Assembly: GCA_020718925.1 (NCBI GenBank) | Contig: DYRC01000007.1 | Span: 1-32,673 of the forward strand | DNA from: Desulfonema limicola | GTDB taxonomy: Bacteria > Desulfobacterota > Desulfobacteria > Desulfobacterales > DYRC01 | DNA length: 32,673 bases | Direction of reading: 5' to 3' | Shown: positions 14,566 to 21,546 of the stretch, piece by piece | Layout: each line of letters begins with the position of its first letter | Position numbering within the stretch: position 1 is the stretch's first letter | Translations under genes and position numbers: made by a program | The notes under the pieces: model-generated | Database searches by the model: none | What the model saw: the letters and a program-made list of their open reading frames with translations, nothing else | What the model was told of the DNA's origin: nothing

Positions 14566-15619
14566 TGTTTTTCCCCTTTATAGGATATTCAAAAGATTTT
14601 CCCTCATAATTTCGGATCAGCCATCTGTGCGGCTCTTTTTTCTGCACATATTCCGGCAGAAGAGGGATTTTACCACCGCCGCCGGGAAGATCAATCATAA
14701 AATGCGGCACACACAACCCCGATGTATGACCTCGCAGTTTTTCTATTATTTCAAGCCCTTTTTCCGGATGAGTATGAAAATGTCCTGTTCCGCGAACCAG
14801 ATCGCTTTGGTGAATGTAATAAGGCTTAACCCGGATGCTCATCAGTTTTTGCATCAGACGTTTCATAATTTCAGGATCATCATTGACGCCTTTCAGCAGC
14901 ACGGTCTGACATCCCATCGGAATCCCTGCATTGGCAAGCATAGCACAAGCCATTGAAGATTGTGGCGTAATTTCATCAGGATGATTGAAATGCGTGTTGA
15001 TATACAAAGGGTGAAAGGCTTTAAGCATATCGCACAGTTCCGGTGTGATCCGCTGAGGCAGGGTGCATGGAATCCGTGTGTGAATGCGGATAATCTCAAC
15101 ATGCGAAATTGCGCGAAGCTGTGTCAATGTGGTTTTAAGCCGCTCATCATCAAGAAGCAGCGGATCTCCGCCGGAAAGAATCATGTCCCGGATATCGGTA
15201 TGATCGCGAATATATCGGATTCCGGCGTCAATAGTATGATCATTGACCACAAAAGGATGACCGATTTTGCGCTTTCTCATGCAATATCGGCAAAACATAG
15301 CACATTCGCTTGAAATCAGAAACACCGCCCGGTCAGGATAGCGATGAATGAGATTGGGAACAGGTGATTGAGCTTCTTCGGTCAGCGGATCATCATCGCC
15401 CCATGTATCTTCGATTTCCGCAATATCGGGAATTGCCTGTTTCCAAAGCGGATCGCCTTGATGTCGAATCAGGGAAAGATAATAAGAATTGATCCGCATG
15501 GGATAGCGGGCAATCACCTTTTCTATCTTTTCCCGATCAATCGGAAGGTGGCGGCTTAATTCTTCTGCGGTTGTGATGGCAGAAGAAAGCAATTTTTTCC
15601 AGTAGGTTTCATTTTTCAT
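14552..15619 (-). CDS. kamA: Lysine 2,3-aminomutase (radical SAM, PLP)
   Basis: It interconverts L-lysine and L-beta-lysine with an iron-sulfur/SAM radical and PLP. With the ATG at 15619 the protein has 355 residues. The radical SAM motif is SSECAMFCRYC (C106, C110, C113), followed by ILSGGDPLLL. The PLP lysine is K317 in LPGGGGKIPL, and the two aspartates that contact the lysine side chain in the clostridial enzyme appear conserved as D273 (QSDLVRG) and D310 (MIDLPG). That favours true lysine specificity over EpmB or glutamate mutases. A longer frame from TTG at 15667 would run through the ATP operon terminator, so the ATG is preferred. beta-lysine can feed the osmolyte N-epsilon-acetyl-beta-lysine, but no ablB acetyltransferase is adjacent. 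Confidence 0.9.
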   Translation of the reverse strand: MKNETYWKKLLSSAITTAEELSRHLPIDREKIEKVIARYPMRINSYYLSLIRHQGDPLWKQAIPDIAEIEDTWGDDDPLTEEAQSPVPNLIHRYPDRAVFLISSECAMFCRYCMRKRKIGHPFVVNDHTIDAGIRYIRDHTDIRDMILSGGDPLLLDDERLKTTLTQLRAISHVEIIRIHTRIPCTLPQRITPELCDMLKAFHPLYINTHFNHPDEITPQSSMACAMLANAGIPMGCQTVLLKGVNDDPEIMKRLMQKLMSIRVKPYYIHQSDLVRGTGHFHTHPEKGLEIIEKLRGHTSGLCVPHFMIDLPGGGGKIPLLPEYVQKKEPHRWLIRNYEGKSFEYPIKGKNNGHS

Positions 15620-15641
15620 ATCTGAATACAGTTCGTGAAAA

Positions 15642-15677
15642 AATGAAAAACCCGACTCCTTCAACAAGAGCCGGGTT
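15642..15677 (-). terminator. Rho-independent terminator of the F0 ATP synthase operon
   Basis: On the reverse strand AACCCGGCTC (15668-15677) pairs with GAGTCGGGTT (15649-15658) around a nine-base loop, followed by TTTTCATTT. It lies 17 bases after the subunit b stop and just before the kamA ATG, which implies a separate or read-through start for kamA. Confidence 0.75.
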
Positions 15678-15693
15678 CATCATTCAATACGCA

Positions 15694-16275
15694 TCAGGTC
15701 GCTGCAATTAAATAGCGATCCAATAATTTCTGATTATCATCATCTGTGATAATTTCAGGGAGCTTTTTCGTAGCAAGGGCAATGGCTTGATCTACCAATT
15801 GAACCTTGACTTCGCTTTTTGCCTGAGCAATTCTGCCCGTTATTTTCTGCTTTGCCAAGTCCATTATCAGTCGGCTTTGCTGTTCAGCATCCTTGATAAT
15901 GTTCTGTTTTGCATCTTCTCCGCGCTTGATGAAGCGATTTTTCAGTTCCGCAAAATGGGTTTCGCTGTCTGCCAGCGCTTTCATCATCTCCCCGATTTTA
16001 CCTGAAACTTTCTCTTTCTCACGTTCCATCTGACGGATTTCACGAGCGACATCTTCCCGCTGACCATGCAGAAAATTCATCAATGGCGTCTTGAGATATT
16101 TGACCAGCAGAAATACCAGTATTCCAAAATTCACCCATGCCATTACAAGGTCGTAGGTAGGACGCCAGTGTTTGGAGCCTTCGTCTGCCCACGCAGTGCT
16201 GCCCGCCAAATGAATACAACCTATTGCGCCCATGATCCACAGAGATAAACGCATGGAATTTCTTATGTTTTTCAA
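15694..16275 (-). CDS. atpF: F-type ATP synthase subunit b
   Basis: Peripheral-stalk subunit b (193 residues) anchoring F1 to F0. It begins with a signal-like hydrophobic stretch (about 8-30, ending TAWADE), as in several deltaproteobacterial b subunits, then the membrane anchor VMAWVNFGILVFLLVKYL (about 44-61) and a long charged helix to about 180. The start is TTG at 16275: it overlaps the b' stop as TTGA and has GGAGG eight bases upstream, better than the ATG at 16254. It is the last gene of the operon. No delta, alpha, gamma, beta or epsilon gene follows; a terminator and kamA come next, so F1 must be encoded elsewhere. Confidence 0.9.
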   Translation of the reverse strand: MKNIRNSMRLSLWIMGAIGCIHLAGSTAWADEGSKHWRPTYDLVMAWVNFGILVFLLVKYLKTPLMNFLHGQREDVAREIRQMEREKEKVSGKIGEMMKALADSETHFAELKNRFIKRGEDAKQNIIKDAEQQSRLIMDLAKQKITGRIAQAKSEVKVQLVDQAIALATKKLPEIITDDDNQKLLDRYLIAAT

Positions 16276-16727
16276 GGGGCAATCCTCCGATCCAAAATGT
16301 TCTCCATAATCTGATTTGCCAGAATTTCGGACTCTGCTTTGAGATATTTTTTAGCCTCAGCAATCTGTTCGCTGACATCTCTTTCTGTCTTGCTTTTTAA
16401 TGCGGACACTTCTTCTTTAACAGCAGCAAGCAGTTCAGCAGCCCTCTGGCTTCCCGATGCTTCCAGTTTTTTTCTGAGTTCGTTGGCTTCGGCACGAATC
16501 GCAGATTCCCGATTTTTCAATTGAGACGAAATTGTCTCCATCTGCGATTCCGCATCATCAATATCTCCGCTTAAGCCGTTGATATACTCTTTTCTTTGGA
16601 GCATCACTTCGCTTAATGGACGAATCATAATGCGTCTCAGAATAAACATCAGCGTCAGAAAAGAAAGTATCTGAATCACCAATGTGCCGTTAATCGTGAT
16701 AAGGGCTATGTTGCTTATGATTTGCAT
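16272..16727 (-). CDS. atpF': F-type ATP synthase subunit b' (second b-type subunit)
   Basis: A 151-residue b-like stalk subunit: membrane anchor at about 5-28 (ALITINGTLVIQILSFLTLM), then a continuous amphipathic coiled coil rich in Glu, Lys and Ala. Shorter than the following b, it is the b' partner of a heterodimeric stalk as in photosynthetic bacteria and many Desulfobacterota. The start at 16727 has GGAAGGC nine bases upstream. It is coupled to subunit b by a four-base overlap. Confidence 0.88.
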   Translation of the reverse strand: MQIISNIALITINGTLVIQILSFLTLMFILRRIMIRPLSEVMLQRKEYINGLSGDIDDAESQMETISSQLKNRESAIRAEANELRKKLEASGSQRAAELLAAVKEEVSALKSKTERDVSEQIAEAKKYLKAESEILANQIMENILDRRIAP

Positions 16728-16757
16728 TGACTGCCTTCCTTAATTATCAGAAGGAAC

Positions 16758-17006
16758 TTAAACTACAAAAAGAAGAAGCAAGGCGATAACCAGCGAATAA
16801 ATACCTGTGGATTCGGTTACAGCCTGTCCAACCAGCATGGTTCGGGTAAGCAAGCCGGCTTCTCTTGGGTTTTTGCCAATAGCTTCGCATGTTTTTGCTG
16901 CAACCATACCTTCGCCTACCGCAGGACCTATCGCTCCGAGTCCCATCGAAATGCTTGCGCCCAAAAATGCCGCTGCTTTAACAATATCTGCGCCTTCAAT
17001 TGCCAT
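16758..17006 (-). CDS. atpE: F-type ATP synthase subunit c (single hairpin, Na+-type ligands)
   Basis: An 82-residue rotor-ring proteolipid: two membrane helices (about 8-35 and 54-80) joined by the polar loop GKNPREAG. The ion-binding carboxylate is E65. Around it lie E32 (VGEG), V63, S66, T67 and Y70 in VTESTGIYSL. This matches the Na+ ligand pattern of Ilyobacter tartaricus c (Q32, V63, E65, S66, T67, Y70) with Q32 replaced by a second acid, as in N-type ATPases, so Na+ transport is likely (inference from motif). The start is ATG at 17006 with GGAGGAAG nine bases upstream; a longer frame from 17039 lacks this. It follows the four-hairpin c gene by 35 bases. Confidence 0.93.
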   Translation of the reverse strand: MAIEGADIVKAAAFLGASISMGLGAIGPAVGEGMVAAKTCEAIGKNPREAGLLTRTMLVGQAVTESTGIYSLVIALLLLFVV

Positions 17007-17041
17007 TTTTTTTCTTCCTCCAAAATGTTTTTTACACACGG

Positions 17042-18016
17042 TTATACGACAAAAATCAGGACGAGTGCGATCACCATCCCATATATTCCTGTTGATTCGG
17101 TAACTGCCTGTCCGACCAGCATGGTCCGGGTAATTACCGCAGTAACATCCTCATTTCTTGCCATCGCATCCACAGCTTTCTGCCCGACGTATCCTTCACC
17201 GATACCGGGTCCTATGGCTGCAAATCCCATACAGATGCCTGCTGCCAAAAGTGCTGCTGCCGGTGCAATCGCCGGTGAGTCAGGGACGCCCTTGAACAGC
17301 AGAATAAAACTGATCAGCAGCCCATAGACTGCCGTTGTCTGACTTACCGCCTGCCCCAGAAGCATGATATTGGTCAGAGCGGTGCTTCGCGTAGGCTGCC
17401 GGGCAATGCCTTCGCACCCTGCCTGCGCTACCAGTCCTCCGCCCAGACTGGGACCGATAGACCCTAATCCTGCGGAAAGCCCCGCGCCCACAAGTGCTGC
17501 AAATGTAGGCAATAGCGGCTGTTGTGAAAAATCCGTGAACAACAAAATAAATGACACCACCATTGAAAAAATAGAAGGTGTCTGGCATACGGCTGAACCG
17601 ATCAGCATGTTTGTTGTCAACCGCTTGCCGATTCCGGGCTGACGGGAAATGCCGATACACGCCGCGCCTGTCGGAAAGCCTGATCCGATACCGGAACCGA
17701 TTGCGCCAAGTCCCATACATATTCCCGCTGACAGCAGCACCGCTACCATCACGTAAGAATCTGTCGGGAATTTGCTGAACAATAAAAGCATTGCAATGAC
17801 CAGCGCAAAAATCGCCGCAGATTCCGCAATAGCTTGCCCCACCAGCATGGCTTTGAAAATTTCGCCTGCTGATTTCGGATTGCGGGATATGGCGCTGTTT
17901 GCACACGCGGCTGAATATCCTTCTCCCACCGCCGCACCGATTGCCCCTACTCCCATGGCAATACCGCCGCCCACAAATGCGGCAACACGAACCCAAGTTT
18001 GAATGTCTGATGCCAT
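17042..18016 (-). CDS. Four-hairpin (fused tandem) ATP synthase c subunit
   Basis: A 324-residue proteolipid made of four c-subunit hairpins of about 80 residues (1-80, 84-160, 166-241, 248-324), eight membrane helices in all. Loops read SRNPKS, SRQPGI, ARQPTR and ARNEDV. The ion-binding Glu is present in hairpin 1 (E65, AIAESAAIF) and hairpin 4 (E307, AVTESTGIY) but is Gln in hairpin 2 (Q145) and hairpin 3 (Q226). The helper acid of the first helix follows the same pattern: E32 and E274 kept, S112 and G193 in the middle hairpins. Hairpin 4 has the full Na+ ligand set and is very close to the single c subunit next door. It lies between atpB (three-base gap) and atpE. It is probably part of a mixed rotor ring with fewer ion sites than hairpins, as in V-type K subunits or Acetobacterium c1. 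Confidence 0.93.
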   Translation of the reverse strand: MASDIQTWVRVAAFVGGGIAMGVGAIGAAVGEGYSAACANSAISRNPKSAGEIFKAMLVGQAIAESAAIFALVIAMLLLFSKFPTDSYVMVAVLLSAGICMGLGAIGSGIGSGFPTGAACIGISRQPGIGKRLTTNMLIGSAVCQTPSIFSMVVSFILLFTDFSQQPLLPTFAALVGAGLSAGLGSIGPSLGGGLVAQAGCEGIARQPTRSTALTNIMLLGQAVSQTTAVYGLLISFILLFKGVPDSPAIAPAAALLAAGICMGFAAIGPGIGEGYVGQKAVDAMARNEDVTAVITRTMLVGQAVTESTGIYGMVIALVLIFVV

Positions 18017-18019
18017 AGC

Positions 18020-18697
18020 TTATTTCACCTGTACTGAAATGTAAACAATTGTCAACATTGTAAATACAAAAGCCTGAATCGTGCCTACGAACATTCCGAA
18101 AAACAGATTGAGAAACGGGGGGAGAAGTACGCTGTACGTCAGATAGGAAACGACCATGATAATAATAGAACCGCCCATGATATTTCCGAAAAGACGAAAA
18201 GAGATGGAGACGACTTTTGCGAGTTCGCCGACCACGTTTAACGGCATCATAAAAAAGAAAGGTTCGCAATATCCCAAAAGGTAATCTTTAATGCCTTTTG
18301 CTTTGATTCCGGCATAATGTGCGATAAAAAACCCCAACACTCCCAATCCCAGCGGCGTATTCAGATCCTTGGTAGGCTCCTCAAGACGCGGAATAATCCC
18401 TAGCCAGTTGGATAACATGAGAAACAAAAATAAGCTGCATATCAGCGGCGTATATTTTTTTGCCATCTCATCATCATCCAGAGCATCTTTGACCAGCCCG
18501 CCAAACTGAGCGATAAATAATTCGCCGATGACCTGTATGGCATGAGGAATCATATTTCGTTTGCGGGCGGCTAGGGTGCCGAAGAGGGTGAGAATCGTAA
18601 TAACAATCCACGTCATCACGATTGTTTCAAGATTAAATACCACTTTGTAACCGAACATTGGGACGATCAATTGATGAATTCTGCCAAGTTCTTCCAT
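18020..18697 (-). CDS. atpB: F-type ATP synthase subunit a
   Basis: Stator membrane subunit a (225 residues), which forms the ion half-channels against the c-ring. The essential arginine is R168 in VSISFRLFGNIMGG. Other family marks are LFLMLSNWLGIIPRLEEPTKDLN (split helices before the channel), PFFFMMPLNVVGELAKV and a C-terminal helix MFVGTIQAFVFTMLTIVYI. About five to six membrane helices are visible. It must contact both normal and carboxylate-lacking hairpins of the neighbouring c gene product. GGAG lies about 15 bases upstream of the ATG, a modest ribosome site. Confidence 0.94.
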   Translation of the reverse strand: MEELGRIHQLIVPMFGYKVVFNLETIVMTWIVITILTLFGTLAARKRNMIPHAIQVIGELFIAQFGGLVKDALDDDEMAKKYTPLICSLFLFLMLSNWLGIIPRLEEPTKDLNTPLGLGVLGFFIAHYAGIKAKGIKDYLLGYCEPFFFMMPLNVVGELAKVVSISFRLFGNIMGGSIIIMVVSYLTYSVLLPPFLNLFFGMFVGTIQAFVFTMLTIVYISVQVK

Positions 18698-18709
18698 ATC
18701 GCGTTGCCC

Positions 18710-19102
18710 TTACTCCTGTTTACGAGTTGAAAAGATAAATGTCGCCAGATGATCCCCAAGGATCATCAATTGAACCATAAAAATTCCCACGATCACGCCG
18801 AACACATTATATTCCTGCGATCTGACAGCCATAAATAAAGGTATCGCCATCAGCGCATATCTGAAACCGATAGAAGCCAGTGCAATCAATGTGGCTTCGG
18901 ATCTTGTTTTGTCTATCCGGGCAGGGAGCGTTTCTCCCATCAGCACAAAATTGACAATACTGAATATCGTCCCTAAAATCAACGATTTACCAATCGGTTT
19001 ATACCCCGCTGCAATACATGCCACCGATACGGCGATGGCAGCGAACATGGCGACAGAGCAGTATTTTTTTTCAGTCTCTCTGATTGAGACGCTACTCTCC
19101 AT
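18710..19102 (-). CDS. atpI: ATP synthase subunit I-like assembly protein
   Basis: A 130-residue membrane protein with four hydrophobic helices (about 17-36, 40-57, 68-88 and 98-118), the layout of AtpI/subunit I proteins that help c-ring assembly. The ATG at 19102 is preferred to the frame opening at 19165, because the latter would overlap the upstream gene by 74 bases and begin with a basic leader. With 19102 the overlap is 11 bases. In N-type ATPase operons this slot holds the shorter AtpR; the length here fits AtpI better. Confidence 0.8.
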   Translation of the reverse strand: MESSVSIRETEKKYCSVAMFAAIAVSVACIAAGYKPIGKSLILGTIFSIVNFVLMGETLPARIDKTRSEATLIALASIGFRYALMAIPLFMAVRSQEYNVFGVIVGIFMVQLMILGDHLATFIFSTRKQE

Positions 19103-19340
19103 GATTCTTCTTCTTTTCTTCGGTAATTTCAAGTATCTGGCGATAAACCACATTTGCGCCGCCAAAAACTCCGAAAAGAGTTAAAATGGTTATAAAAACA
19201 CCTTTTGTGCCGATCAGTCTGTCAAGGAAGCGTCCCGCAAAAAGACACAACACAATACAGCCTGCCATTGTAAGCCCAAGCTGCATGACGACAGAAAAAT
19301 TTTCCATCCATACCCGGTTTTTTTTGTAATCGAAAAACAT
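19092..19340 (-). CDS. ATP synthase accessory protein, AtpZ/AtpQ-like (F0F1 gene 1)
   Basis: An 82-residue protein with two membrane helices (about 18-38 and 48-66), containing QLGLTMAGCIVLCLFAGRFLD and a charged tail EITEEKKKN. It matches the small F0F1-ATPase gene 1 type (AtpZ, AtpQ in N-ATPase operons), proposed to help assembly or to carry divalent cations with AtpI. The ATG at 19340 has AAAGG about nine bases upstream; a GTG at 19370 is possible. It is first in the F0 operon and lies about 32 bases after a strong promoter. Confidence 0.8.
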   Translation of the reverse strand: MFFDYKKNRVWMENFSVVMQLGLTMAGCIVLCLFAGRFLDRLIGTKGVFITILTLFGVFGGANVVYRQILEITEEKKKNHGE

Positions 19341-19371
19341 ATCTGTGCGCCTTTCGTTACTTTGGCGCACT

Positions 19372-19400
19372 TAGATAGCAGATGAATCCGGGTATGTCAA
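19372..19400 (-). promoter_or_regulatory. Sigma70-type promoter of the F0 ATP synthase operon
   Basis: On the reverse strand TTGACA (19395-19400) and TATCTA (19372-19377) are exactly 17 bases apart, close before atpZ. It is among the best consensus matches in the window, fitting a constitutive, high-level operon. Confidence 0.75.
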
Positions 19401-19621
19401 GAAATCATTTCCGTTTTTCGACAAAGCTTATCCGATTCTGAAAAAAATACACAAGATGGAGTATTAAGTAATACATGCTGAACAATATGCGTGTTTTTTT
19501 ATTCGGATCGCATGAAAATCTGATATCTTCGGATAGGAAGAATCTATAAGATTTGTTGCCAAATTGATCTGAATGGGATAAAAAGAGATCAGAAATCTGA
19601 TACTAAGGGTTGGATTAAAAC

Positions 19622-21058
19622 ATGAATATTCCATTTTATCTGAATATACGTCAGAAAGTAGCCGTAGGACTGACAATCTGTCTTCTGGCAATCGGCTTTG
19701 TCGGCGGAACATCGTATCGCTATCTGCGCGAAATCGAGCGGAAACAGCATTTCGTTGAAATTGCAGATGATTTAAGCAATACCATTCTGGAAATCCGCCG
19801 CTATGAAAAGAATTTCCTTCTCTATCGCTCCTTAGATGACCTTGAGGAAAATCGTAAATATATTGCTTACGGATTGACCGTATTGAACAGTATTGCCGAT
19901 GAAATGAAAAATCTTAAAGGCGCGCCTCACTTCAATCTGATTGAAAAAAAATTATCAGCATATCAAGGCATTATGGAGCAGATTGCCGAGTGCGTCAGAT
20001 TGAAACGACAGCTTTGCGGCGATGAGACGGAAGTCCGACTTCGGGAATATGGCAAAGACTTGGTGGATCGCGCCAACGGACTTGTGAAATTTGAACGTGA
20101 ACAAATCCTGATTATCCTTAAAACGCTTGAAAGCTATCTTCTGTCTTCGCTGCTGATCTTTTTGGGGATGGGGTTTTTTCTTATCACCACAGTTGCCCGC
20201 AAGATCATTTCTCCGTTGAAAATTATTGAAGAAACCACGCATCATATTGCTCAGGGGCATTTCAAGTCCCTTCCGGTTCTGCAAACCCGTGATGAAACGC
20301 AGAAAGTGGTGGAAGCATTTAACCGCATGGTTGAAGAACTTGAAAAGCGTCAGGAGCAGTTGGTGCAGGCGCGTAAATTGTCTTCCATCGGCATATTAAC
20401 TTCCGGCATTGCCCATCAGTTGAATAATCCGCTCAACAATATTTCCACATCCTGTCAGATTCTTTTGGAAGAAGGCAGCAAGGCTGATGCTGAATTTGCG
20501 CGTAAAATGCTGACCAATATTGAGCAGGAAGTTCATCGGGCGCGGGATACGGTCAAAGGACTTTTGGAATTTTCGCGTGAAAAAGAATTTGCGCTGAGAC
20601 CGACACCGCTTTCGGAAGTCGTGGAACGTTCAATCAGGCTGATTTCAAGTCAGGTTCCCGCAGGCATTCAGATTGAAAGAACTATTCCGAAAGAGTTGAT
20701 TCTGAACTTGGACGCTCAGAGAATGCAGGAAGTTTTTCTGAATCTGATGATGAATGCGGTTCAGGCGATTCAGACATTACCGGGGCATATCAGAATTTCG
20801 GCAGCAGCAGATGAAACCGAAGGCATCGGTATTATCACGGTGGAAGATAGCGGTGTCGGTATTCCCGAAAAAAATTTCAGTCATATTTTCGACCCGTTTT
20901 TCACCACCAAAGATGTCGGCGCAGGAACAGGGCTGGGGCTTTCGATTGTGTATGGTATTATTCAGAAACATCAGGGAACGATTTCGGCTGAGAGCCATGT
21001 TGAGGAAGGCACCAGATTTGTCATCCGGCTGCCGTTATATCAGGGGGGAAAGTCATAA
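19622..21058 (+). CDS. Membrane sensor histidine kinase, NtrB/AtoS-like, with HAMP
   Basis: A 478-residue inner-membrane kinase. Helices at about 13-32 and 172-192 bracket a helical periplasmic sensor (33-171). A HAMP linker (about 193-246) leads to HisKA with GIAHQLNNPLNNIS (H265) and HATPase with NLMMNAVQAI (N374, N378), DSGVGIP, FDPFFTTK and GTGLGLS. The residue after the phospho-histidine is Gln instead of the usual Glu, which may affect phosphotransfer or phosphatase balance. The NtrC-type regulator at 21547 is its probable partner, separated by a small unrelated gene with its own promoter. The ligand is unknown. A modest ribosome site (AAGGGTTGG) precedes the ATG. Confidence 0.93.
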   Translation: MNIPFYLNIRQKVAVGLTICLLAIGFVGGTSYRYLREIERKQHFVEIADDLSNTILEIRRYEKNFLLYRSLDDLEENRKYIAYGLTVLNSIADEMKNLKGAPHFNLIEKKLSAYQGIMEQIAECVRLKRQLCGDETEVRLREYGKDLVDRANGLVKFEREQILIILKTLESYLLSSLLIFLGMGFFLITTVARKIISPLKIIEETTHHIAQGHFKSLPVLQTRDETQKVVEAFNRMVEELEKRQEQLVQARKLSSIGILTSGIAHQLNNPLNNISTSCQILLEEGSKADAEFARKMLTNIEQEVHRARDTVKGLLEFSREKEFALRPTPLSEVVERSIRLISSQVPAGIQIERTIPKELILNLDAQRMQEVFLNLMMNAVQAIQTLPGHIRISAAADETEGIGIITVEDSGVGIPEKNFSHIFDPFFTTKDVGAGTGLGLSIVYGIIQKHQGTISAESHVEEGTRFVIRLPLYQGGKS

Positions 21059-21092
21059 GGTTGACAGAACCCGGATTTGAAAATATATACTT
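21059..21092 (+). promoter_or_regulatory. Promoter inside a 34-bp repeat, copy A
   Basis: The segment contains TTGACA (21061-21066), 17 bases, then TATATA (21084-21089): a strong sigma70 promoter for the small gene at 21114. All 34 bases recur exactly, in opposite orientation, at 28648-28681. It begins two bases after the kinase stop. Confidence 0.75.
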
Positions 21093-21113
21093 TTTAGAAT
21101 GGAACTTATTGAA

Positions 21114-21527
21114 ATGGCAAAAAAGAGAAAAATGTGGCTGCCCGCTCCTCCGAAACGGGTGAAACATGAGGCGCCTGATTCTGTAAAGCGTATTCTCAAA
21201 GAAAAGGCAGATGAACTCATTGAAAAAACTCTGAAACCGAGGCATATAAAACCGCCTCCCGCTGACATTGACCTGAATTATCTCGCTGATATACACTCGA
21301 AGTGGTATCGGAATTATTTCTACTTCTGCGCCACATATAATTCTCCGAGTCCGGATGCGATTTCTCCGTCATTTGAAACGAAATTCGCAAGAATGGAATA
21401 TGCGGATAATGAAAAGTTTCATCTTTCATATATGAGACATACCGAACAATGGTGGGAAATATCTCAAAATATGCCCATGCTCGAATGTCTGCAATTGATT
21501 ACAGAAGAATCGCTTTTTATACCGTGA
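21114..21527 (+). CDS. Small basic hypothetical protein with mobile 5' end
   Basis: A 137-residue protein beginning MAKKRKMWLPAPPKR. The front is basic and Pro-rich (1-36), followed by a helix and a Trp/Tyr-rich core: SKWYRNYFYFCATYN, SPSFETKFARMEY and LSYMRHTEQWWEI. It looks like a conserved soluble domain but I do not recognise a function. An in-frame ATG at 21099 is possible; 21114 is chosen because the homologous fragment at 27809 starts there. It has its own promoter (21061-21089) and separates a kinase from its probable regulator, so it looks inserted. Its first 40 codons recur, inverted and nearly identical in DNA, at 27685-27809. Confidence 0.75.
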   Translation: MAKKRKMWLPAPPKRVKHEAPDSVKRILKEKADELIEKTLKPRHIKPPPADIDLNYLADIHSKWYRNYFYFCATYNSPSPDAISPSFETKFARMEYADNEKFHLSYMRHTEQWWEISQNMPMLECLQLITEESLFIP

Positions 21528-21546
21528 AGGGTCTGACGTATCCGCA

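Noticed and set aside
15619-15667. Longer kamA start at TTG 15667
   Set aside because: The extra codons are formed by the terminator of the ATP synthase operon; the ATG at 15619 gives the expected protein front.
17006-17039. Eleven extra residues at the front of the single c subunit
   Set aside because: They would be encoded by the ribosome-binding region (GGAGGAAG); c subunits normally start as at 17006.
17280-18269. A 329-codon minus-strand frame overlapping the c and a subunit genes
   Set aside because: It is a shifted-frame reading of two unmistakable ATP synthase genes; composition (Arg, Tyr, His-rich) is not protein-like.
19440-19620. Possible regulatory RNA upstream of the kinase gene
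   Set aside because: A GATC-containing inverted repeat is present but short and not followed by a conserved structure or T-run; evidence is too thin.
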